Shown here in pieces: positions 7,194 to 14,175 of a DNA stretch of 22,180 nucleotides. Location of the stretch: NCBI GenBank assembly GCA_002491225.1, contig DKVN01000091.1, forward strand, positions 1 through 22,180, in the 5' to 3' direction. Source of the DNA: Faecalibacterium sp. UBA7177. GTDB lineage: Bacteria > Bacillota > Clostridia > Oscillospirales > Ruminococcaceae. The notes beneath the pieces were generated by a model that was not told the DNA's origin, did no database searches, and saw only the letters and a list, made by a program, of their open reading frames with translations. Positions within the stretch are counted from its first letter, which is position 1; each line of letters begins with the position of its first letter. Made by a program: the position numbers and the translations under genes.

Positions 7194-7357
7194 TCGTGAA
7201 ATTTCGTAATTTTTCGGCAGGACGCTGTCAGCGCACTGTCAGAGCGCGCCGAAAGGGCCGCGCCGCGGGCGGAGCGCGGGTGGTTGAGGGGCGGAAAAGG
7301 CGCGGAAAAAGGCGCTCGGAACGCGGTGGTTCGATGAGCTCTCCCGCCGCATTCGCC

Positions 7358-7900
7358 TCAGCCCCGCGGGTCGCCGGTATAGGCGGCAAAGGTGCCCTGC
7401 GGGTACCGGCAGACCGGGCAAACCGGCGGCGCGCTCTCGCTCTCGACGAGGTAGCCGCAGTTCTGGCAGATCCAGAGGGTCTTTTCCGCCCTGCGGAACA
7501 CCCTGCCCTCCTCGACCTCGCCCAGCAGGCGGCGGTAGCGCTCCTCGTGCCGCTTTTCGATCGAGCCCACCATGGCAAAGAGGCTGGCCAGCTCGGCAAA
7601 GCCCTCGGCGCGGGCCTCCTCGGCAAAGGCGGCGTACATCTCGGTCCACTCGTAGTGCTCGCCGGTGGCGGCGTCAAGCAGGTTCTCGGCGGTGGGGCGG
7701 ATGCCGCCGTTCAGCTCCTTGAACCAGAGTTTGGCGTGCTCCCGCTCGTTCTGGGCCGTCTCGCGGAAGACGGCGGCGATCTGCCGGTAGCCCTCCTGCT
7801 CGGCCTGCGCGGCGTAATAGGCGTACTTGTTCGCGGCCTGGCTCTCGCCCGAAAAGGCCGAGATCAGGTTCGCCTGGGTTTTGGTTCCCTCCAACTTCAT
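7358..7900 (-). CDS. Rubrerythrin
   Basis: Cytosolic non-haem di-iron peroxidase of anaerobes that reduces hydrogen peroxide using electrons relayed through its rubredoxin domain. The 180-residue product has the ferritin-like four-helix domain with iron ligands in SGES (E19), NEREHAK (E52, H55), the mid-chain FAEEARAEGF segment and SIEKRHEE (E115, H118). It ends in a rubredoxin-like domain with C145-x2-C148 and C161-x2-C164. The open frame continues upstream to 8239 across the tRNA-Ala gene, which is not real coding. The ATG at 7900 has AAGGAG nine bases upstream and begins MKLEGTKTQANL. The gene appears monocistronic. A 7-bp hairpin (7961-7967/7976-7982) lies in its leader, and I found no convincing promoter. 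Confidence 0.96.
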   Translation of the reverse strand: MKLEGTKTQANLISAFSGESQAANKYAYYAAQAEQEGYRQIAAVFRETAQNEREHAKLWFKELNGGIRPTAENLLDAATGEHYEWTEMYAAFAEEARAEGFAELASLFAMVGSIEKRHEERYRRLLGEVEEGRVFRRAEKTLWICQNCGYLVESESAPPVCPVCRYPQGTFAAYTGDPRG

Positions 7901-8073
7901 GGTCAACACTCCTTGTTTTGTGGATTCGGGCAGGCCCCGCCGGGGCGGCAGCTGCGGGCCCGGGCATAGCCGGACATGCCCGCCTGCCGCCGTTTTGGCG
8001 CACCTTTCCCGCCAAGAGCATGCGCCCATGGGCTTATTTTTATGCGCTTTTGCCCGGCCAGCAAAAATAGGGC

Positions 8074-8102
8074 TTGACTTTTTTGGGGTTATGACGTATT
8101 CT
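8074..8102 (+). promoter_or_regulatory. Promoter of tRNA-Ala
   Basis: TTGACT (8074-8079), 17-bp spacer, TATTCT (8097-8102), about 50 bp upstream of the mature tRNA end. It lies in a short AT-rich stretch between two GC-rich regions. Confidence 0.75.
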
Positions 8103-8153
8103 AATAAGGCAGTCGTCCCCCGGCAATACCGGGCGGGCGGCCCCACATCCCAT

Positions 8154-8229
8154 GGGCCTGTAGCGCAGTTGGGAGCGCGTTCGGTTCGCATCCGAGAGGT
8201 CGAGGGTTCGAATCCCTTCAGGTCCACCA
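8154..8229 (+). tRNA. tRNA-Ala (anticodon CGC)
   Basis: A 76-base cloverleaf with encoded CCA. Acceptor arms are GGGCCTG and CAGGTCC, including the G3-U70 pair that is the alanine identity element. The D arm is GCGC/GCGC, the anticodon stem TTCGG/CCGAG, the loop TTCGCAT giving anticodon CGC, and the T arm GAGGG-TTCGAAT-CCCTT. It reads GCG, a common codon in this GC-rich genome. It has its own promoter and terminator. The 3' end of the MATE reading frame on the other strand runs into it. Confidence 0.97.
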
Positions 8230-9582
8230 ATCCCCACAAAATCCGAACTCAGAAATGAGTTCGGATTTTTTTGTAATGTTGTACGAGCAGTTCGGAGAAC
8301 TGATGCCCAGCACCCCCAGCGCCCGGGGCAGGGTCAGGATAAAGGGCACATAGAACAGCCCCTGCCGGATCATCGAGAGGAACAGCCCGTACCGGGACGC
8401 GCCGATGGTCTGGTAGGTGATGGTCATCATATAGCACAGGCCAAAGGCGGGATACAAAAGCAGCTGAGAGATGAGCAGCCGCCTGCCGTAGTCCACAATG
8501 ACCGGGTTTTGATTGAACAGGAAGATCAGCTCTCCAGACAAAAGGATATAAATGATCTCCACCAGGATCGTCAGCATCAGCGAACCCTTGAGCGCAAACC
8601 GCACCGACTGGTGGAACCGCTCCTCGTTCTTCGCGCCGAAGGCGAAGGATGCCACCGGCTGGTAGCCCTGCATAAAGCCCATGACGACATAGCAGTCGAT
8701 GAGCACCAGCCGCTGGACAATGCCGTAGGCGGCGATGATCTCGTCCGACTGGGGCAGGCCCTTGGCGGCAATGTTGGTCAGGGACGCGGCCACCGCGAGA
8801 CAGATCTGGATGACCGCGGTGGGGATGCCGATGACCGCCACGTTCTTGATAAACTTCCAGCTGGGCCGGAAAGCCCTGGGCCGGATCTTGATGACCGAGC
8901 GCCCGCTGGCGTAGAACCAGACGAGGATCAAGAAGGTGACGAACTGGGAGACGGTGGTAGCCTGCGAGGCCCCCGCCACCCCCTGATCGAGCCCCCAGCT
9001 GAACATAAAGACGGGATCGAGGATGACATTGAGCGCCGCGCCGGTGATGACCGCGATGGAGGAGATCTTGACCGAGGACTCCGCGCGGGCGGCGCAGTTC
9101 ATGCTCTGGGCGGGCAGGTTGGCCAGCGCGGCGATAAACATCCAGAAGACGTAGTCCTTGGCGTAAGGCAGCGAGGCATCGGTGGCGCCGAAGGCCCGCA
9201 TCAGCGGCTCCAGAAAGGCGATGCCGCCCACGCAGAGCGCCGCGCCGATGAGCACCGACACCCCCACGATGGTGGTGACCGTGCGGCTCGCGCCCTCCTC
9301 GTCCTTCGCGCCCAGCTGGCGGCCCGCCAGGACGGCCGCGCCCGCCGTGAAGATGTTCTCGAGCGACACCATGATCAGCAGCAGCGGCACCGTGACCCCC
9401 ACCCCCGCCATGGCGAGGTCGTCGTTCAGCATGCCGATATAGGCGGTGTCCACCAGATTGTAGATCGCCTTGGCCAGCAGGGCAAGGGTGGCGGGGATGG
9501 CCAGCTTGACGATGGCCTTGTTGGGGGGCAGCTGGCCCAGCACCGATTGTTTTTGGGTTTCTTTTTCGGATGGTTCAGACAT
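8218..9582 (-). CDS. MATE-family efflux transporter, C-terminus altered
   Basis: Multidrug/toxic-compound antiporter of the MATE family in the inner membrane, 454 residues with about eleven membrane helices. Visible family features are the N-terminal NKAIVKLAIPATLALL, then YNLVDTAYIGML, LGAKDEEGASR, ALNVILDPVFMF, MGFMQGYQPVASFAFGAKN and the late RQGLFYVPFILTLPRALGVLGI. After that segment (about 8300) the expected twelfth helix is missing. The frame instead adds roughly 20 unrelated residues, encoded by the tRNA-Ala terminator and the tRNA itself on the other strand, before TGA at 8218-8220. The start at 9582 has a weak AGAAGGGA. It sits 38 bp after tetR in one operon, so the repressor probably controls it. 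It may be non-functional. Confidence 0.85.
   Translation of the reverse strand: MSEPSEKETQKQSVLGQLPPNKAIVKLAIPATLALLAKAIYNLVDTAYIGMLNDDLAMAGVGVTVPLLLIMVSLENIFTAGAAVLAGRQLGAKDEEGASRTVTTIVGVSVLIGAALCVGGIAFLEPLMRAFGATDASLPYAKDYVFWMFIAALANLPAQSMNCAARAESSVKISSIAVITGAALNVILDPVFMFSWGLDQGVAGASQATTVSQFVTFLILVWFYASGRSVIKIRPRAFRPSWKFIKNVAVIGIPTAVIQICLAVAASLTNIAAKGLPQSDEIIAAYGIVQRLVLIDCYVVMGFMQGYQPVASFAFGAKNEERFHQSVRFALKGSLMLTILVEIIYILLSGELIFLFNQNPVIVDYGRRLLISQLLLYPAFGLCYMMTITYQTIGASRYGLFLSMIRQGLFYVPFILTLPRALGVLGISSPNCSYNITKKSELISEFGFCGDWWT
8238..8272 (+). terminator. Terminator of tRNA-Ala
   Basis: A long perfect stem (AAATCCGAACTC at 8239-8250 and GAGTTCGGATTT at 8257-8268, loop AGAAAT) ends in a run of T, nine bases after the tRNA CCA end. 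On the opposite strand this segment is read as the tail of the MATE frame. Confidence 0.9.
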
Positions 9583-9620
9583 TGCTTTCTCGTTCCCTTC
9601 TGCAAAAATTCAGCAAAAAA

Positions 9621-10259
9621 TTATCGTTCGTCGCTGCGCGCGATCACGCCATAGAGCAGGATGTCCAGCGCGGCGCGGCAGCGCTGCTCGTAGGCGTCGA
9701 AGGCCTGGCCCTCGCGGCCCGCCATCTGATCGTTGAGGCTGATAAAATCCTGAAACTGGCGGAACGCGTTCATCACCTCATCCTTGGAAAAGCCCGGCCG
9801 CAGCGAGAGCGGGGTCAGCAGCCGGTCAAGGATCTGGATGTTGAGGGCGTCAAAGTCCTGCCTGCAGCGGTGGATCTCCCCGCGCAGATGGGCGGGCGGC
9901 GAGAGCACCGCCTCGCAGAAGATGCGCTGGTAGACCGGCCAGGTGTAGAAAAACCGGCTGCGGATCGAGAAATAGGCCTCGAGGGCGCTTTTGGGGTCGG
10001 CCGGGGCGGGCTCCCCCTCCGGCGGGTGCGGCAGCTTCTCCTGGATGTAGCCGGTCAGCCGTTCGAAGCACTCGGCCACGCAGGCGAGAAAGAGGCCGTC
10101 CTTGGTCTCAAAATAGTGGTAGACGATGCCCTTGGAGAGGTCCTGCCCGGCGCAGATCGTGTTGATCGAGCTGGCCCCGTACCCCCTGGCCGAAAACTCG
10201 GCCAGCGCGCTGTCCAGAATGCGGCGTCTGGTCTGCTGGTTTTTTTCTTCCCGCTTCAT
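9621..10259 (-). CDS. TetR/AcrR-family transcriptional repressor
   Basis: A 212-residue regulator with the N-terminal TetR helix-turn-helix: RRRILDSALAEFSARGYG leading into ASSINTICAGQDLSKGIVYHYF and KDGLFLACV (about residues 12-60). The C-terminal ligand and dimerisation domain is helical and not recognisable further. The start at 10259 has GAAGGGG about nine bases upstream. It is first in an operon with the MATE transporter 38 bp downstream. Two near-identical palindromes on its promoter point to autoregulation: the likely role is to sense a toxic compound and relieve repression of itself and the transporter. The ligand cannot be told from sequence. Confidence 0.93.
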   Translation of the reverse strand: MKREEKNQQTRRRILDSALAEFSARGYGASSINTICAGQDLSKGIVYHYFETKDGLFLACVAECFERLTGYIQEKLPHPPEGEPAPADPKSALEAYFSIRSRFFYTWPVYQRIFCEAVLSPPAHLRGEIHRCRQDFDALNIQILDRLLTPLSLRPGFSKDEVMNAFRQFQDFISLNDQMAGREGQAFDAYEQRCRAALDILLYGVIARSDER

Positions 10260-10281
10260 GTATTCGCCCCTTCAAAAAATA

Positions 10282-10333
10282 TTGACCACCTGGTCTGTTT
10301 TGCAAGTATAGCACAAATAGACCAGATGGTCAA
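10282..10333 (-). promoter_or_regulatory. tetR promoter with two palindromic operators
   Basis: On the minus strand TTGACC (10328-10333), a 17-bp spacer and TATACT (10305-10310) form a strong promoter. Two operators share GACCA-NN-TGGTC: one at 10320-10331 overlaps the -35, the other at 10284-10295 lies just downstream of the -10. Their centres are 36 bp apart. The arrangement brackets the promoter, as expected for autorepression by the adjacent TetR protein. Confidence 0.8.
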
Positions 10334-10380
10334 TCTTTTGATTGTTAATTTTTTGTATCGGGCGCAGGAGGCGGCGGCAG

Positions 10381-10485
10381 GCCGCAGCCCCACCCGCAGG
10401 CAGACTGCAAGCGGGTCAAAAGCAGGCCGCAGCTCTACCCGCAAGCAGACTGCAAGCGGGCCAAAAGCAGACCGCAGGCTAACCC
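10381..10485. repeat. 45-bp tandem repeat, two full copies plus a partial third
   Basis: Copies at 10381-10425 and 10426-10470 differ at only a few positions, and a truncated third begins at 10471 (ACCGCAGGCTAACCC). Each full unit carries an inverted repeat CCCGC...GCGGG around an inner GCAG-A-CTGC, so each can form a hairpin. The stretch 10334-10600 has no supportable gene: it holds this repeat and the terminator of the peptidase gene. Confidence 0.7.
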
Positions 10486-10511
10486 AACCCAGCCCGCAAA
10501 CCGGCCAACCA

Positions 10512-10563
10512 CAAACAAAAACACGCAGCCCCGTCCCCCCGCAAAAGGGTTCGGTTCTGCGTG
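10512..10563 (-). terminator. Terminator after the M42 peptidase gene
   Basis: Arms CACGCAG (10522-10528) and CTGCGTG (10557-10563) enclose a GC-rich inner part that can pair further. On the minus strand the stem is followed by TTTTTGTTTG. The plus strand also has CTTTTTCTGTTT after the stem, so it may work in both directions. Confidence 0.75.
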
Positions 10564-10600
10564 CTTTTTCTGTTTCTTCAGGCAGTCCCCTGCCCCCGGC

Positions 10601-11641
10601 TCAGAGATCCAGCAGGTAGGCCAAAATCAGGTTGGTGGTGGCCGCCAGCCCATCGATGTGGGTGCGCTCCATGCCGTGGCTGCAGTAGACCGCCATGCCA
10701 AAGGCGGCGGCCTTCAGGTTGTTGCCCGCCTTCCAGGCGACGTTCGCGTCGGTGCCGTAGCGGAAGAAGGTGTCCACCGCGTAATCCAGCCCCGCCTTTT
10801 CGGCCTTGGCGATCAGCCGGTTGGTCAGCTCGTAGTCGTAGGGGGTCGAGTTGTCCTTGGCGCAGATGCTCACCGCGCGCTCGCTGCCGTCCAGGTCCGG
10901 CCCGATCAGCCCGATGTCCACCGCCACATACTCCGAGACCTCGGGCGGCACATACGCCCCGCCGTGGCTGATCTCCTCGTAATACGGGAAGGCGAAGATG
11001 GTGCGGTACTTCGGCTTCAGCCCCTGCTCGGTGAGGTACTTGAGCGCGGTAAACACGCAGGCCACCGCCCCCTTATCGTCGATGAAACGCGATTTCAGGT
11101 ACCCGTTGGGGGTGACCTGGCAGTTCGGCTCCACCGAGATGACATCCCCGTGCCGGATGCCGAGGGCGCGAACGTCCTCCCGCTTTTTCACCGGCTCGTC
11201 CAGCAGAACGATCATGGTGTTCTCGTCCCGCGGCAGGGTGCGGGCGTCCTCAAACACATGGGTCGAGTGGGACTGGCAGGCCAGCAGCCCGGTATATTCC
11301 CGGCCGTCCCGGGTGTGCACGGTCACCGAGCAGCCCTCGGCGCTGCAAAAGTTCATACCGCCGATCTGCCGCACCCGGATCATGCCGTTCTCGTCGATCC
11401 GGCGCACAACCATGCCGATGGTGTCCATATGCGCGCCGAGCAGGACGGTTTTGCTGTTGTCCTCCCCTTCGAGGGTGATGTAGGCGGTACTCTTGTTGTC
11501 GTAGGTCACCGCGCAGCCAAATTTCGCGGCGCAGCGCTCAAGCAGCGGGTTGGCCTTGACATAGTACCCCACTGGGCTGGGCACCGCCACTAACTCCCGG
11601 AACTGCTCGATCAAAAAGTTTGTGTCGACCTCGTAATGCAA
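10601..11641 (-). CDS. M42-family metallopeptidase (glutamyl aminopeptidase/endoglucanase-like)
   Basis: Cytosolic di-metal aminopeptidase of 346 residues, probably a dodecameric peptide-trimming enzyme as in other M42 proteins. Putative metal ligands and catalytic residues are visible in order: GAHMDTIG (H71, D73), FIDDKGAVA (D188/D189), FPYYEEISHGGAYV (E222/E223), VAVDIG (D242) and YCSHGMERTHIDG (H322). The start is TTG at 11641, preceded by a strong AGGAGG at the right distance. No ATG fits as well. A 7-bp hairpin (CACCCGG/CCGGGTG, 11667-11693) lies in the leader. It is transcribed alone: a terminator precedes it and another follows. The family has often been misnamed endoglucanase or cellulase; substrate specificity cannot be assigned. 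Confidence 0.93.
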   Translation of the reverse strand: MHYEVDTNFLIEQFRELVAVPSPVGYYVKANPLLERCAAKFGCAVTYDNKSTAYITLEGEDNSKTVLLGAHMDTIGMVVRRIDENGMIRVRQIGGMNFCSAEGCSVTVHTRDGREYTGLLACQSHSTHVFEDARTLPRDENTMIVLLDEPVKKREDVRALGIRHGDVISVEPNCQVTPNGYLKSRFIDDKGAVACVFTALKYLTEQGLKPKYRTIFAFPYYEEISHGGAYVPPEVSEYVAVDIGLIGPDLDGSERAVSICAKDNSTPYDYELTNRLIAKAEKAGLDYAVDTFFRYGTDANVAWKAGNNLKAAAFGMAVYCSHGMERTHIDGLAATTNLILAYLLDL

Positions 11642-11726
11642 AATCTTCTCCTCCTGATCCCTGGATCACCCGGAACCCGGGCTGCGCCGGGTGGGCTCTG
11701 CAGCCTTTTCCGGGCGGTGAGATACG

Positions 11727-11760
11727 AAAAACCAAACCGCGCATTCTGCCCTGTGCGCGG
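11727..11760 (-). terminator. Terminator of the pfkA-lacI operon
   Basis: On the minus strand the 7-bp stem CCGCGCA/TGCGCGG (11754-11760 and 11737-11743, 10-base loop) is followed by TTTGGTTTTT. It is 60 bp after the regulator stop and separates the operon from the peptidase gene. Confidence 0.8.
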
Positions 11761-11820
11761 CGGTTCTGCCAGCCGGCAAAGCCGCAGCTTCCGCCTGCGC
11801 GGCCGGATTCGCTGCGCCCT

Positions 11821-12810
11821 TCAGGTGCTGGCCCGCTCCACGATGTTGGTCAGCAGCAGGGTGCGCTGGTTTGTGGAGTAGCCGTGCAGCCGGTCGATCA
11901 GCTTGTGGGCAATGGTCACGCTCGAATCAAAGATCATGTTGTCCAGGCTGGTCAGGGCCGGGGTGCAGATCTCGGCATACTCCGAGTTGTCCGTGCCGAT
12001 CACGGCCACGTCCTGCGGCACCTGTTTGCCGCGCGCCTGCAGCGCGCGCATGGCCCCGCAGGCGATGATGTCCTGGCTGCAGATCAGCCCGTCCAGATCG
12101 GGATGATCCCGCAGCAGCCGCTGGGCGGCCTGATACCCGCCCTCGCTGCTGGCCGGAACCCGGCGGTAGACCCACAGATCCTTTTCCGGCACCCCCAGCC
12201 GGGACATGCCAAGGCTGAACCCCTCGGTCTTGAGCTGGCTGCTGGGGGTCGGCTTGTCCACAAAAAAGGCGATGTGCCGCCGGCCCTTGGCGGCCAGCAG
12301 CTGCACACAGTCGGCAATGCCGCTGCGCTCGTCGGTGAGCACGCCGTAGACGTTGGGCAGGTCCAGAAAGCCGTTCATCATGAAGATGGGGGTCTTGGGC
12401 AGATGCTCGCGGATCGCCTCGCAGACCGCCGGGGTCTGATAGGTCGAGCCCATCAGCACCACCGCTTCCACCCGGCGCTGGGCCAGCATCTGGATGCCCC
12501 TGGCCCGCTGCTCGTCGCTGTCGCCGGTGTTGAGGATCATGCTGTAATAGTCGTGGCGGCTGAGCTCGTTGGCAATGTGGTAGGCCCCCCGGATGTGGTG
12601 CTGGGCCCGGATATCCGCCACCAGCACCCCCACCAACCGGCTTTTTCCCTCGGCCTCGGGGGTGATCTTGCCGGGGAGGTAGTGGTGCTGCTCCAGCAAA
12701 CGCTGGATCTTCTGGCGCATCTCCCGGTTGACCCCAGGCCGGTTGTTGATCACACGGGACACCGAGCTGGCCGATACCCCCGCCTCACGGGCGATGTCGT
12801 AGATGGTCAT
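11821..12810 (-). CDS. LacI/GalR-family transcriptional regulator
   Basis: A 329-residue regulator with the classical N-terminal LacI helix-turn-helix MTIYDIAREAGVSASSVSRV followed by INNRPGVNREMRQKI and the hinge. A periplasmic-binding-like effector domain follows, with LVGVLVADI, a DNA/effector-contact region YRRVPASSEGGYQAAQRLL, and DGLICSQDIIACGAMRAL then DVAVIGTDNSEYAEICTPALTSLD. Length is normal. The ATG at 12810 begins only 4 bp after the pfkA stop, so the two are translated as an operon. The tight link suggests the regulator responds to a sugar or sugar phosphate and may control pfkA itself or sugar catabolism more widely. It is not obviously CcpA, and its effector is unknown. Confidence 0.93.
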   Translation of the reverse strand: MTIYDIAREAGVSASSVSRVINNRPGVNREMRQKIQRLLEQHHYLPGKITPEAEGKSRLVGVLVADIRAQHHIRGAYHIANELSRHDYYSMILNTGDSDEQRARGIQMLAQRRVEAVVLMGSTYQTPAVCEAIREHLPKTPIFMMNGFLDLPNVYGVLTDERSGIADCVQLLAAKGRRHIAFFVDKPTPSSQLKTEGFSLGMSRLGVPEKDLWVYRRVPASSEGGYQAAQRLLRDHPDLDGLICSQDIIACGAMRALQARGKQVPQDVAVIGTDNSEYAEICTPALTSLDNMIFDSSVTIAHKLIDRLHGYSTNQRTLLLTNIVERAST

Positions 12811-12814
12811 TGCC

Positions 12815-13891
12815 TTAGCCCAGGCAGATGCCCATCCGGCGGGCCACCGAGAGCATGGCGTGGTCGGGCGGGACCAGGCGGCTCTTGCCCGCGATCTCGC
12901 TCAGCACGTTCTCGGTGGTGCGGCGGTTCTTCATCGCGACGGTCACCCCGTACTGCTCGGCCTCCACCAGCTTGGCCGCGTGCACCCCGAACTGGGTGGC
13001 CAGCACCCGGTCATACGCCGAGGGGCTGCCGCCGCGCTGCATATGGCCCGGCACGCAGACACGGGTCTCAAGGCCGGTCTTTTCCTCGATCTGGCGGGCG
13101 ATGCGGCTGGTGGCAGTGATCTCCCCCGCCTCGGTGCGTTTGGCTGCCCGCTCCTTCTTCTTCATGCGGGCCTCCACGGTGTCGTAGACCCCCTCGGCCA
13201 CCGCGACGATCGAGAAGTTCTTGCCCTCCTTGCCGCGGGCCTCCACCGCGCGGCAGACATTGTCGATGGAGTAGGGCAACTCAGGGATGAGGATGATGTC
13301 CGCGCCGCCCGCGATGCCGGCGTAAAGGGTGAGCCAGCCGGCCTTGTTGCCCATGATCTCGACCACCATCACCCGGCTGTGGCTGCCAGCGGTGGTGTGG
13401 ATGCGGTCGATGACGTCGGTGGCGATGTCCACCGCGGTGTGGAAGCCGAAGGTGACGTCGGTGCCGTAGATGTCGTTGTCGATGGTTTTGGGCAGGCCGA
13501 TGATGTTGAGCCCCTCCTCGCTGAGCAGGTTGGCCGTTTTGTGGGTGCCGTTGCCGCCCAGGGTGAGCAGGCAATCCAGCTTCATCTCGGCGTAGTTCTT
13601 TTTCATGGCGGCCACCTTGTCCACCTTGTCCTCGCCGATCACCCGCATCAGCTTAAAGGGGGTGCGCTTGGTGCCCAGGATGGTGCCGCCCACCGTGAGG
13701 ATGCCGGAAAACTCGTGCGGCTGCATCACCCGCCACTCGCCGTTGATCAGGCCGGAGTATCCGTTTGCGATGCCGATGATCTCGACACTGTCGCCCATGC
13801 GCTGGTACAGCGCCTTGGCCACCCCGCGGATGGTGGCGTTCAGGCCCGGGCAGTCGCCCCCGGAGGTAAGGATCCCGATCCGTTTTTTCAT
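12815..13891 (-). CDS. pfkA: 6-phosphofructokinase
   Basis: Glycolytic enzyme that phosphorylates fructose 6-phosphate to fructose 1,6-bisphosphate in the cytosol. The 358-residue product has the N-terminal nucleotide loop TSGGDCPGLNATIRG (9-23), GGNGTHKTA (112-120), the catalytic PKTIDNDIYGTD (134-145), and VVEIMGNKAGWL (176-187) for sugar phosphate binding. The Gly in GGNGT with Lys in PKTIDND is the combination seen in long, mostly ATP-dependent Clostridia and actinobacterial forms, whereas PPi enzymes usually show GGDD. I therefore favour ATP, but phosphoryl donor must be tested. It is longer than the 320-residue E. coli type. The start at 13891 has AAAGGAG. It is first in an operon with the LacI-type regulator and divergent from the AGCS symporter. 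Confidence 0.94.
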   Translation of the reverse strand: MKKRIGILTSGGDCPGLNATIRGVAKALYQRMGDSVEIIGIANGYSGLINGEWRVMQPHEFSGILTVGGTILGTKRTPFKLMRVIGEDKVDKVAAMKKNYAEMKLDCLLTLGGNGTHKTANLLSEEGLNIIGLPKTIDNDIYGTDVTFGFHTAVDIATDVIDRIHTTAGSHSRVMVVEIMGNKAGWLTLYAGIAGGADIILIPELPYSIDNVCRAVEARGKEGKNFSIVAVAEGVYDTVEARMKKKERAAKRTEAGEITATSRIARQIEEKTGLETRVCVPGHMQRGGSPSAYDRVLATQFGVHAAKLVEAEQYGVTVAMKNRRTTENVLSEIAGKSRLVPPDHAMLSVARRMGICLG

Positions 13892-13988
13892 CTTGACACG
13901 CTCCTTTTTCTGGCTGGCGAAGCAGCCGATGGCTTGTCCGCCGCACCTGTGGCTCTGCGAGGGGGCGGGGGTAGTTTCTTACTTTATA

Positions 13989-14017
13989 AGAGTATCCCTC
14001 AGGGCCCGATTTGTCAA
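13989..14017 (-). promoter_or_regulatory. Promoter of pfkA-lacI
   Basis: Minus-strand TTGACA (14012-14017), 17-bp spacer, TACTCT (13989-13994), roughly 100 bp upstream of the pfkA start. The consensus -35 makes this a good sigma-A-type promoter. Confidence 0.7.
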
Positions 14018-14050
14018 TCGTTCGCCCCGCAGCCGCGCAAATTTTTGCCG

Positions 14051-14062
14051 TTTTTGCAAAAA
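14051..14062. repeat. Perfect 12-bp palindrome between divergent promoters
   Basis: TTTTTGCAAAAA lies between the -35 of the pfkA promoter and the -35 of the AGCS promoter. A second GCAAA-TT-TTTGC element ends just before it (14037-14048). It could be a shared operator or an A/T-tract element. LacI-type operators usually have a central CG, so the assignment to the LacI regulator is uncertain. Confidence 0.35.
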
Positions 14063-14078
14063 TATCGGCCCTCTGCCC

Positions 14079-14107
14079 TTGATTTCGCCCCCGCGGGCGG
14101 GTATGAT
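14079..14107 (+). promoter_or_regulatory. Promoter of the AGCS symporter gene
   Basis: TTGATT (14079-14084), a 17-bp GC-rich spacer and TATGAT (14102-14107), about 69 bp upstream of the ATG at 14176. Confidence 0.7.
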
Positions 14108-14175
14108 TAATGGTATCTATTGTTTTATTCTGGGCGCGGGGGCCGCGCCGACACTGGAGATTGAGGGGGATACAT

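Noticed and set aside
7901..8239. N-terminal extension of rubrerythrin through the leader and tRNA-Ala
   Set aside because: It would translate the complement of a tRNA, and rubrerythrin proper starts at 7900 with a good ribosome binding site.
8509..9654. Open frame of 381 codons on the plus strand opposite the MATE gene
   Set aside because: Asp/His/Arg-rich antisense translation of a membrane protein gene; no support.
10381..10485. Possible CRISPR array
   Set aside because: The 45-bp units are contiguous tandem copies without unique spacers, and no cas gene is present.
11620..13119. Open frame of 499 codons on the plus strand opposite the LacI regulator and pfkA
   Set aside because: Antisense shadow of two clear genes, with no ribosome binding site or motif.
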